Source: JAFGDI01 sp963662515 (GTDB lineage Bacteria > Planctomycetota > Phycisphaerae > Sedimentisphaerales > SM23-30). Taken from it: a stretch of 64,000 bases of DNA. Location: assembly GCA_963662515.1 (NCBI GenBank), contig OY759675.1:3224001-3288000 (forward strand), given 5' to 3'. Each line of letters begins with the position of its first letter. Within the stretch, counting starts at the first letter, position 1. Made by a program: the position numbers and the translations under genes. This document shows, piece by piece, positions 35,245-43,254 of the stretch. The notes under the pieces are model-generated. The model was not told the DNA's origin. It worked only from the letters and a program-made list of their open reading frames with translations, and searched no databases.

Positions 35245-36125
35245 TAAAACAACCAGATAATACTGAATATAACCGCTGAGAATAATTCAGTAGCCGCTAC
35301 CGCAGCAAGGTATGAGTTAAACCTTGACGATATTGCCTCTTTCAGTATTGAAAAGCACAACATAATCGCCAAAGGCATAAGCACCAGACAGCCAAGCAGC
35401 CACCAACAGCCAGTGATAAGAGCAGTAAAAACTGGCATAATCACTCCTGACATATACAAGGCAACCGTTAAAATACGGGCACGCTTTTCGCCGATCCGCC
35501 CTGCCAGAGTACGCTTGCCGCCAGATAAGTCAGTATTTATATCTCGCAGATTATTCACCGCCATGATAGCAGCAGCATAAAAGCCGCATTGCATTGCAGC
35601 GAGAAAACTGACAGCGGTAATTTTGCCGGTCATTACGAAATAACTGCCGCAACCGGCGATAAGGCCAAAAAAGATAAAGGCTGATACCTCGCCCAAAGCC
35701 AGATATGACAATGGCAATGGCCCACCGGTATAACTCCAGGCTAACAGCAGGCATAAAGCACCAGGGAATAATATATACCAGGAACTCTGCCAGGCGGCAA
35801 ATAAACCAACAACGGCCGCCAAAGCCAAAAAAGCCAAACCGCCAAGTTTGACAAAAAACGGACTGATAAGACCGCTGGCCGTTACCCGTTGAGGACCTAA
35901 TGACAAATGACTGTCTATCTGCTTTTGCCAGTCATAATAATCATTTATCAAATTGGCAGCGATTTGCAGAGATAAAGCCACAATAAAACAACAACCCCAA
36001 AGCAAAAGAGAGCCAGGATCAAACTGACCAGCAAGTACTCCTGCAAGTAAAACCGGGGTAAAACCGGCAATTAGCGTCTTGGGACGAATCGCCAGCAGCC
36101 AGTTTTTTATCGAATAATTATTCAT
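35244..36125 (-). CDS. menA: 1,4-dihydroxy-2-naphthoate polyprenyltransferase MenA
   Basis: A 293-residue UbiA-family membrane enzyme that prenylates 1,4-dihydroxy-2-naphthoate in menaquinone synthesis. The ATG at 36123-36125 is preferred (MNNYSIKNWLLAIRPKTL), as the RPKTL opening is typical of MenA; the frame to 36188 overlaps the rhomboid gene. Motifs: LINDYYDWQKQ (substrate-binding NDxxD) and NNLRDINTD (second DxxxD). About eight membrane helices. Upstream is the rhomboid gene (stop at 36133); downstream menG (one-base overlap). The other men genes are not in the window. Confidence 0.92.
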   Translation of the reverse strand: MNNYSIKNWLLAIRPKTLIAGFTPVLLAGVLAGQFDPGSLLLWGCCFIVALSLQIAANLINDYYDWQKQIDSHLSLGPQRVTASGLISPFFVKLGGLAFLALAAVVGLFAAWQSSWYILFPGALCLLLAWSYTGGPLPLSYLALGEVSAFIFFGLIAGCGSYFVMTGKITAVSFLAAMQCGFYAAAIMAVNNLRDINTDLSGGKRTLAGRIGEKRARILTVALYMSGVIMPVFTALITGCWWLLGCLVLMPLAIMLCFSILKEAISSRFNSYLAAVAATELFSAVIFSIIWLF

Positions 36126-36132
36126 ATAAAGA

Positions 36133-37023
36133 CTAGCGACCGTTTCTTTTCTGATTCTCAGTCGCCTGCTGAAGGATCTGCTTTTCACGATTAGTCAGAC
36201 TGTGAATACCCTGACTATGGACTTTAGCCAAAATGCGGTCAACTTCATATTCCAGATTGATCTGCTCTTGCTGCTTTGCCTGAAAAGCACCCTCTTTAAT
36301 TGCAGATACCTTCTTCTGCCAGAGCGGCCGCCACATGATCCAGGCAAAACCGGTAGCCATACCACCCAGATGACAAAGGTCACCGCCGGCATTACGACCC
36401 TGCTGCAATACATTTACCACATACATTACCGTAAATAATACACAGGCAAACCTGATCGGAACGGGAAAGATGAAAAGTATCACCTGAAATTGTGGAAATA
36501 AAATCGCACATGCCACCATCAGACCCAATACCCCGCCAGAGGCGCCAACCAGTGTGCCAAAACCAAGAAACCCTACCAATGAGGCTATATTGTATAGCAT
36601 ACCACCTACGGCTCCACAGGTCAGGTAAAAGAATAACAAGTGCCTTGAACCCCAGGATCGCTCCAAAACCGGGCCTAGAAAAAATAAACCCAGCATATTA
36701 AAGAGCAAATGCATCATATCGGCATGAAGGAACTGAAATGTAATAATTCTCCATAACTGTATAGCATAGATAAACTTAAAACCAATAACTGAGAACCAGG
36801 CATCAATAGCATTTCGACATATAGTCAATTCACCCGGCACCAAAGCCATAAGGTTTGGCCCTAATATATGCTGAATTACAAATACGACTACATTTATTAT
36901 TATCAGTAATTTAACCATTGGCGTCCAGGCGGGCAGCCCAAATGAAAGCCTTGGCCCTCCCCCGAAAGGTCCGCCCATTCCACCCTGACCACCACCATAA
37001 TAATGTCTGTCCTGAAAACTCAT
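36133..37023 (-). CDS. Rhomboid-family intramembrane serine protease
   Basis: A 296-residue rhomboid. About six membrane helices; the catalytic serine is in VGASGGVLG, and the catalytic histidine in CHLGGMATG. A loop with WRIITFQFLHADMMHLLFNM carries the conserved HxxxN-like region. The N-terminus (1-25) is Gly-rich and disordered, and the C-terminal ~75 residues after the last helix are charged (VDRILAKVHSQGIHSL, then NREKQILQ), a tail common in planctomycete rhomboids. The ATG has AAGGAAG upstream. It is co-transcribed with menA-menG by tight spacing, though no functional link is known. Substrate unknown. Confidence 0.9.
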   Translation of the reverse strand: MSFQDRHYYGGGQGGMGGPFGGGPRLSFGLPAWTPMVKLLIIINVVVFVIQHILGPNLMALVPGELTICRNAIDAWFSVIGFKFIYAIQLWRIITFQFLHADMMHLLFNMLGLFFLGPVLERSWGSRHLLFFYLTCGAVGGMLYNIASLVGFLGFGTLVGASGGVLGLMVACAILFPQFQVILFIFPVPIRFACVLFTVMYVVNVLQQGRNAGGDLCHLGGMATGFAWIMWRPLWQKKVSAIKEGAFQAKQQEQINLEYEVDRILAKVHSQGIHSLTNREKQILQQATENQKRNGR

Positions 37024-37238
37024 ATATCTTCCTTACTGCGTCAGAGTAAGCCCTGACTTGCCTTCTTTTAGTTATACTGCCAGAAACTGTACGCCCAGCC
37101 GGAGATACAGTTCGGTATATCAGTTCCAATTGCAAGCTGAAAACCAGTTGTATAACATCGGACCTTAATATGCAACTGCTTTAACAAAGGGGATTATTAT
37201 AGCCGAAGAAAACAGGAACAAAATCGGTCATTAAATGA

Positions 37239-37883
37239 TTAAACACTTTCATATAAAATATTTACAAAAACATCTACCGTCATTTCACCCTTGCATAACT
37301 CATTCAATAATGGTGATTCAACTGCCATATTATTAAGTCTGGTCCGCACCTCAAGTGAATCCGGAAACTTGAGCTTAATAGCATTTCTGACCTGATCGAG
37401 CAGATCAATTTTATCATTAATATCTCTTCCAAATTGGAAGCCAAGTTGCTTTTTGAGATATTTGGCAAAAGCCGGGCTTTTCCCCGCCGTAGAAATTGCC
37501 AGTTGCAGGTCGCCCCTTCTTACTACAGCAGGTACTTGAAAGCGACATAGCGAGGGCACATCAACCACATTACACAAAATGCGTCTTTGCTCAGCCAACT
37601 CAAACACCCGGCGATTAACCTGATTATCGTCGGTGGCGGCAATAACCAGCCACATACTATCAAGAAACCTCTCAGAAAAGGGCTCAACAAAAAGATTTAT
37701 GAGTCCTTTATCTGCCAATAAACCTATTCTGACATCATAATCAGTGCAAACCACCGTTATCGCAGCCCCGGCCTGCATTAAATGACCGATCTTCCGACAG
37801 GCAACTTTACCGCCCCCGACAACCAGAACAGACCTTCCCTTAAGATCAATAAAAACAGGGTATAAATGACTTTGAAAGCTCAT
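37239..37883 (-). CDS. Precorrin-2 dehydrogenase / sirohydrochlorin ferrochelatase-type
   Basis: A 214-residue protein matching the N-terminal module of siroheme synthase (CysG/Met8p/SirC): Rossmann motif VVGGGKVACRKI, then VIAATDDNQVNRRVFELA, and ISTAGKSPAFAKYLKKQLG. It oxidises precorrin-2 to sirohydrochlorin with NAD and may insert iron to make siroheme. No methyltransferase part is fused. It stands alone after the terminator of the CvpA operon (37908-37940), so it has its own promoter. Siroheme is also the starting point of the alternative haem route, and an AhbD-like gene is found at 47845-48912. Confidence 0.9.
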   Translation of the reverse strand: MSFQSHLYPVFIDLKGRSVLVVGGGKVACRKIGHLMQAGAAITVVCTDYDVRIGLLADKGLINLFVEPFSERFLDSMWLVIAATDDNQVNRRVFELAEQRRILCNVVDVPSLCRFQVPAVVRRGDLQLAISTAGKSPAFAKYLKKQLGFQFGRDINDKIDLLDQVRNAIKLKFPDSLEVRTRLNNMAVESPLLNELCKGEMTVDVFVNILYESV

Positions 37884-37907
37884 AATTCGCCTCCATAATG
37901 AAGCTGT

Positions 37908-37940
37908 AAAAAAAAGCCCGACTGCATAACAGTCAGGCTT
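37908..37940 (-). terminator. Rho-independent terminator of the CvpA-containing operon
   Basis: On the minus strand AAGCCTGACTG pairs with CAGTCGGGCTT (one G-T pair) around a five-base loop and is followed by about eight T. It lies 15 bases after the stop of the CvpA-like gene. Confidence 0.92.
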
Positions 37941-37955
37941 GTAATTCTCGATAAA

Positions 37956-39071
37956 TTATTTGGCAGCCGGCTCTGCGTCTTCAGCTTTTTTCTTATCATC
38001 CGGGAATTTTATCGCCGGCACTTCCGCCCGACAGGTATTCTTAAACTCCAGATATTTAGGGGGTACACTCTTAGCTGAGGTTGGCCACTGGAAAATAAGC
38101 TCAACTTCACCCGGGCTGTTATATGCCTTACCATCAGCCAGAGTCAGAGCCTCACCAGAAATGCCACCGCGATTCATAACTGTCGCCGGGTAACATTCTA
38201 TAGCCTCTTTACCTGGAGCAAAACCAAAAAGTCTGAACTGAGAAAGTGCAAAACGGATATTACCATCAACATCTTTACAGCTAACCGCTTCATTAGCAGA
38301 AGCTCTGATATTGATATCGATTACTACCGATATCATATCGCCGTCGCCCTTTTCCAGTTTACCTGCCGCCTTACGCTGCTCCGGGGTATTATAACTGGCC
38401 GGGATAACCGTAACCAACGGCACGCTTGTATTGCGAATTTTGACTTCCTTTATAACAATACTGCCAGAAGGTGCATATTGGTATGAACCCTCATGACCAC
38501 TGGGAATAACTTTATTCATGTGTAAAGAGCGTAAATAATCAGGATGGAACTGACCAAACTTCATATTACCGGCAAAGCAGTTGGCACTGGCCATCTCCAT
38601 ACTCTTAACAACAAAAGCATCACCGGCCGGCCAGAATGTTCTCTGCTGCTCTATACGAGCCATATCTTCTATACGCTCAAAGCCTAGTATCTTGGTCCCC
38701 AGCGGTAATGACTGAAGGCAGATCGATATCATACCAACAATTATAAGACTGCTTACCACAGAAAAGACTGTACTGCCCATTCTGTCTATTATATCATTAA
38801 ACTTCATATTGCCGCTGACAAACCGGTCTGTTATCTCCCTGAGAATAAATAACACCAGAATAAAAGGCACCATCAAAGCTACAGCCCGAGGAAAGAAAGC
38901 AAAACCATTATCGATCATCAGCATAGCAAGATAATCCTGATAGTTCAGTGCCACAAGAGCGGCAATAATGGTCCATACCATCATAATAAAGCAACTGAAT
39001 ATGCCCTGAGTAAACACCTGGAAATAAACCAGGCCGGCAAATATCACAAATAAAATTAAGATAGCTATCAT
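37956..39071 (-). CDS. CvpA-like membrane protein with a large C-terminal domain
   Basis: A 371-residue protein whose first ~130 residues are four membrane helices with the CvpA layout (GIFSCFIMMVWTIIAALVALN, then VALMVPFILVLFILREITDRF, then FNDIIDRMGSTVFSVVSSLIIVGMI). The remaining ~240 residues are soluble and beta-rich, opening with LPLGTKILGFERIEDMARIEQQRTFWP, with a charged Lys/Glu tail at the end (DDKKKAEDAEPAAK). CvpA proteins are linked to colicin V secretion and envelope function. It is downstream of the PilB-like gene (64-base gap) and ends in a terminator. Planctomycete CvpA proteins often have long C-terminal domains; function unknown. Confidence 0.75.
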   Translation of the reverse strand: MIAILILFVIFAGLVYFQVFTQGIFSCFIMMVWTIIAALVALNYQDYLAMLMIDNGFAFFPRAVALMVPFILVLFILREITDRFVSGNMKFNDIIDRMGSTVFSVVSSLIIVGMISICLQSLPLGTKILGFERIEDMARIEQQRTFWPAGDAFVVKSMEMASANCFAGNMKFGQFHPDYLRSLHMNKVIPSGHEGSYQYAPSGSIVIKEVKIRNTSVPLVTVIPASYNTPEQRKAAGKLEKGDGDMISVVIDINIRASANEAVSCKDVDGNIRFALSQFRLFGFAPGKEAIECYPATVMNRGGISGEALTLADGKAYNSPGEVELIFQWPTSAKSVPPKYLEFKNTCRAEVPAIKFPDDKKKAEDAEPAAK

Positions 39072-39135
39072 TTTATATATCTCCGGAATATTTTCCTGTT
39101 AAATTTATCAAACAGTCAGTACCACTAATCAGTCA

Positions 39136-40776
39136 TCAGGTTACCCTGAGCACCTCTTTGATACTGGTACGGCCTGCGATAACCGCCCTGAGTGCCTGCT
39201 CCTGTAAATAAAGTACCTTCTCTTTACGACACTGGCTCTTAATCTCACTCATCGGCGCTCCGGCAGCTATGAGCTTTCTGACATCATTCGAAATAACAAG
39301 TATCTCATATATAGCCGTCCGGCCCAGGTATCCGCTTCCACGACAATCGTCACAGAGAATAGGATTGCCCTTCTTGTCATAGAATATTTCCGACGGCGGA
39401 CGATATAGATGTTTTACCTTTTCCGCCGACAGATTGAGCTTCTTGATCATATTTGCATCTGGAATATAAGCCTCACGACATGTTTCACATAACTTACGAA
39501 CCAGTCTCTGACATGTAATGGCCTGAAGCTGCTCTGCTGCCAGTTTCGGATCACCAACAGATTTAACCCACATATCCATGGCACTGAACATATCTGTAGC
39601 TTTCATTCCAATATAGAATTTCTTACTGTCAACCTTAGCCGATTTGGCAACCATTTTGGCCATGTCTGCTTCATCACAAAGGTCAACCATAATAACATCC
39701 GGGTCAGAATGCAATACGCTCTTAAGCTGATTGGCGTGTGAAGGAGCACCAGAACCATTCTCGATCTGCTTCTGGGTTATATTATCCAAATCTGAGATAA
39801 CATCTTTCTCAAGTGAATATATATTTTTGATAAAGGCATCGTGCTTGCGAACCAGACTGTAGAGAGTTGATGTAACACCGCTACCAGATTCTCCGCCCAC
39901 AATAACAACACCAGACGGCCGGTCAATTATAGCCTTTACCTGCTCGATCTGGTCTGGGTGCATACCCAGATCTTCAAGTGGCAGGTCTTCATATTCTTCA
40001 TTACGATCAAATACTACCTGTTCGCCCTGCTTTGATCCACTGGTAGTTATCCGCCATTCCGTTGTATCATCACCAGTACGAATAGTAAAGAAACTGCCTT
40101 CCTGCGGTCTCCTCCGCTCACTTACATCAAGACCGGCAACAGCCTTAAGATACTTAATTGCCTCCAGCGCATCTTCACGATCTATTTCTTCGCCCACTGA
40201 AGCAACACCGTCAATTATATATCTCATTTTGTACTCTTCAGCAGAAATCGGAACCAGCTCCGCATGACTCACTCGCTTAAACCAAAGGTCATGCACTAAT
40301 GATTCGGCCACAATATAGCCATTATACTCTTTATCTTCCTTATGTGGCACAGGCAGGTCATTATCATTCACAGAAATAAAAACTAAACGACGATGACTCT
40401 TCTTTTCACTCTTGCCGCTGAATAAATTACTCAGAACAAATTTAATATGATCCGGGGTCAGGATAGTCTCATTACTGGGCACGCGGGAATTACGGTGCAT
40501 AACATAGGCTATCACTACCGTTCCCCATACTATTGCATACATGAGAAGTAACAGCCAGAAAACCGCCGGCAGAATGAACCAGACCGCCACGATCGCTGCA
40601 CCGCATCCCATATAAATATTATTCCAGAATGAACGATTGCTCCGAACCATTACTGAATCTTTGTCTATCCACTGACCTGTGGCTGCCCAGATAATGAACA
40701 GTAAAACAAAGATCAATACTTTCCAGATCGCAATATATCCGCCTATCGGCACCGCCTGTAACAGTACATTCATCAT
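39136..40776 (-). CDS. Membrane-anchored PilB/GspE-like protein with lost ATPase motifs
   Basis: A 546-residue protein of the type II/IV secretion ATPase family. The N-terminal ~95 residues hold three membrane helices (at about 13-33, 55-75 and 75-93), unusual for the family. From about residue 225 the sequence follows PilB/GspE, but the Walker A motif reads GGESGSGVTS (295-302), with valine (V301) where the catalytic lysine should be, and the Walker B/Asp-box region reads DPDVIMVDLCDEADMA (358-373) where active proteins have VGEIRD. The histidine box is also lost. The zinc tetra-cysteine motif (CETC and CDDC) is intact. It may be an inactive partner of the pilT product encoded 146 bases upstream (40923-42056). 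The next gene, CvpA-like, follows closely. Confidence 0.85.
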   Translation of the reverse strand: MMNVLLQAVPIGGYIAIWKVLIFVLLFIIWAATGQWIDKDSVMVRSNRSFWNNIYMGCGAAIVAVWFILPAVFWLLLLMYAIVWGTVVIAYVMHRNSRVPSNETILTPDHIKFVLSNLFSGKSEKKSHRRLVFISVNDNDLPVPHKEDKEYNGYIVAESLVHDLWFKRVSHAELVPISAEEYKMRYIIDGVASVGEEIDREDALEAIKYLKAVAGLDVSERRRPQEGSFFTIRTGDDTTEWRITTSGSKQGEQVVFDRNEEYEDLPLEDLGMHPDQIEQVKAIIDRPSGVVIVGGESGSGVTSTLYSLVRKHDAFIKNIYSLEKDVISDLDNITQKQIENGSGAPSHANQLKSVLHSDPDVIMVDLCDEADMAKMVAKSAKVDSKKFYIGMKATDMFSAMDMWVKSVGDPKLAAEQLQAITCQRLVRKLCETCREAYIPDANMIKKLNLSAEKVKHLYRPPSEIFYDKKGNPILCDDCRGSGYLGRTAIYEILVISNDVRKLIAAGAPMSEIKSQCRKEKVLYLQEQALRAVIAGRTSIKEVLRVT

Positions 40777-40922
40777 AAGTTTAATACCTGAATTTATTAT
40801 TACGAGGGATAACCCTCTACTTCACCAACTGCCCGCAGTGCCTGATGTATAACCACCCGACAATTCATCGGACATAACATTAAGTAGTCAGGCCCGCCAA
40901 AGGCAGATCTGACCGATAATCA

Positions 40923-42056
40923 TCAGCCTATAATACTTCCACCGCTGGAACGAATGCCCTTCATCGCCATCTTAAGCTCTTCAGGGTTCGGAGAATAGTT
41001 ATACGCCGTTTTAAGGTCGATAAATTCCTTCTGTATGAACTGACGCAATGACTCATTAAAATCGATCATGCCTTCTGCATAACAGCTCCTGATTACCGTA
41101 GGCAGTTCCACCTCACGACCGTCTGCTATCAGCTTACGGGCAGAAGCATTAACGATCAGTATCTCCAGGGCCGGCACACGCGGTATATCTTCTCTTACTG
41201 TAGGAATTAGTCTCTGGGCTATGAGCGCTGTCAGGTTACCGACCAATGCCTGGCGAACCATGTGACGCTCATGGTCAGGGGTAAGGTCGAGCATACGCAC
41301 AACAGACTGATAAGCATCTGTACTATGCAATGTTCCAAAAACCTGGTGGCCTGTTTCTGCCGCCTTGATCGCAGCATTAAGAGTGGTGTAATCTCGTATC
41401 TCACCAACCAGAATAACATCCGGATCTTCACGCATCATAGAACGCAAAGCATCGTCAAAACTGGTTACATCTATACCAACTTCTCGCTGATTGACCAGCC
41501 CCAGACCATCCTGGAAAATAAATTCGATCGGGTCCTCAATGGTAATCACATGACAGGCGCGTGAACGCAAAATACGATCAAGCATCGAAGCAATTGTCGT
41601 ACTCTTACCCGAACCGGTAACACCTGTAACCAGGATCAGACCCTGGTGCATATCTGCGATCCGCTCTACAGTTGGATGAAGATTCAATGACTCGAACTGG
41701 GGTATAATTGAGCTGATACGACGAGCAACCAGCGAAACCTTGCCACGCTGACGAAATATATTTACACGAAAGCGGTCTGTAGCACCAAAATCATAGGCAA
41801 AGTCAAGTGCCCCCCTGCTCAGGAAAAACTCTCTCTGCTCTTCACTGAGAATAGCAAAGATCATCTCTTCGAGCTGTTTTTCAGGGATCACCGGGGAATC
41901 AGTCTCGCGCAGAGAACCCTTGGAACGGATTCGCGGCACACTGTCTCCTTTGAGGTGAAGGTCTGAACCTTTTACCTTTATTACCGCCTTAAAATATTTG
42001 TCTATCGCCGGTCTCTGATCTGTTGCCAGTTGCTTGGATATAGGTTGTCCATTCAA
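40923..42056 (-). CDS. pilT: Twitching motility/retraction ATPase PilT
   Basis: A 377-residue PilT. It powers retraction of type IV pili. Walker A is intact (GVTGSGKSTT, K151), Walker B region is VILVGEIRDYTT, and the C-terminal part has the PilT signature around MMREDPD and AETGHQVFGTLHST. The start codon is TTG (42054-42056), supported by AGGAG eight bases upstream; an ATG just beyond is out of frame. It follows hisF (20-base gap) and precedes the PilB-like pseudo-ATPase, probably in one transcript. No pilin or PilC/PilM genes are in the window. Confidence 0.93.
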   Translation of the reverse strand: MNGQPISKQLATDQRPAIDKYFKAVIKVKGSDLHLKGDSVPRIRSKGSLRETDSPVIPEKQLEEMIFAILSEEQREFFLSRGALDFAYDFGATDRFRVNIFRQRGKVSLVARRISSIIPQFESLNLHPTVERIADMHQGLILVTGVTGSGKSTTIASMLDRILRSRACHVITIEDPIEFIFQDGLGLVNQREVGIDVTSFDDALRSMMREDPDVILVGEIRDYTTLNAAIKAAETGHQVFGTLHSTDAYQSVVRMLDLTPDHERHMVRQALVGNLTALIAQRLIPTVREDIPRVPALEILIVNASARKLIADGREVELPTVIRSCYAEGMIDFNESLRQFIQKEFIDLKTAYNYSPNPEELKMAMKGIRSSGGSIIG

Positions 42057-42076
42057 TTGGGCATCTCCTTAATAAT

Positions 42077-42844
42077 TTACAATCTTACGGTTATCTCTTT
42101 TTCTCTCAAGTATCTTTTTACATCTGCTACGGAATATTTGCCAAAATGAAATATACTGGCCGCCAGAGCAGCCTGAGCATGTCCGGCTGTCAGTACCTGG
42201 TAAATATCTTCCAAAGTACCAGCTCCACCACTGGCAACAACAGGTATATTCACCGCATGAGCAACCGCCTGGGTCATCTCCAGGTCGTAACCTGCCTTTG
42301 TACCATCAGCATTCATGACATTAAGCACTATCTCTCCGGCCCCATCGTCATAAGCCTTTTTAACCCAAGACATTACATCAACACCAGTGCCTTTGCGGCC
42401 TCCATTAATGAAGACCTCCCAACGCTCCTGGCCGTCAACTATAACACGATTGGCATCTATGGCCAGCACGATGCACTGACTGCCAAACCGCAAAGCCGAC
42501 TCACGGATCAGGGTCGGATTCAATACCGCTGCTGAATTTATGCTTACTTTATCAGCTCCATTATTGAGCATAAGACGAACATCGTCTATTGTTCTTATAC
42601 CACCGCCAACGGTCAGGGGCATAAATACCTTCTCTGATACATCTCTCAGCACATCTAAGGTAAGGTCTCGGGCTTCATGACTGGCGGTTATATCATAAAA
42701 AACCAGCTCATCGGCTCCTTGCTGCTCATATCTTATAGCACATTCTGCCACAGAGCCGGCATCTACATGGTCGAAAAACTTTACGCCCTTGACAACTCGG
42801 CCCTTATCAACATCAAGACACGGAATTATGCGTTTTGCCAGCAT
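42077..42844 (-). CDS. hisF: Imidazole glycerol phosphate synthase cyclase subunit HisF
   Basis: A 255-residue TIM-barrel enzyme of histidine synthesis; with HisH it turns PRFAR and ammonia into imidazole glycerol phosphate and AICAR. The catalytic aspartates are D11 (IIPCLDVDKGRVVKG) and the second in LAIDANRV (about D130). Phosphate-binding loops PLTVGGGIRT and VVASGGAGTLEDI are present. No other his genes are near; it is the first gene of a probable transcript with pilT, an odd pairing. Start ATG at 42844 with GAGAAAG upstream. Confidence 0.95.
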   Translation of the reverse strand: MLAKRIIPCLDVDKGRVVKGVKFFDHVDAGSVAECAIRYEQQGADELVFYDITASHEARDLTLDVLRDVSEKVFMPLTVGGGIRTIDDVRLMLNNGADKVSINSAAVLNPTLIRESALRFGSQCIVLAIDANRVIVDGQERWEVFINGGRKGTGVDVMSWVKKAYDDGAGEIVLNVMNADGTKAGYDLEMTQAVAHAVNIPVVASGGAGTLEDIYQVLTAGHAQAALAASIFHFGKYSVADVKRYLREKEITVRL

Positions 42845-43117
42845 CGGACTTTCTCTATCTCTTACTCAAACTTATGTAATTAATTCTTGTGACTTAATAC
42901 ATATAAATACTTATTAATTACTTAGTTATACATATTTTTTCTCTATCTGTCACACTCTCACCAAAATATTAATCAGTAAGAGGAACCATTATATAGTCTT
43001 TAACACAATTCATCAAACCTTTTAAATACTTATACAGAGCTATCACAGGAAATATATGCCATTATTATTTGCATCAATCACTTTTTTAAAAAAATCTTTA
43101 AAAATTAAAGTTTTTCC

Positions 43118-43145
43118 TAAAGTATTAAATTACAATGTCCGATAA
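43118..43145 (+). promoter_or_regulatory. FliA (sigma-28)-type promoter of fliD
   Basis: TAAA (43118-43121) and TCCGATAA (43138-43145) are 16 bases apart, close to the flagellar consensus TAAA-N15-GCCGATAA; only the first base of the -10 element differs. It lies about 110 bases before the fliD start. The remainder of the 42845-43254 gap is AT-rich and without a gene. The same arrangement precedes the chemotaxis receptor gene (54414-54441). Confidence 0.65.
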
Positions 43146-43254
43146 TGAATATGTTGCTGTGCGCGCAATGGATTGCATTTACAGCTAAAGGTATTAAAAT
43201 ACCTGCTGAACATACCGGCATGTGGAACGCGCCGGTCACAGAAAGGCTAAGAAT

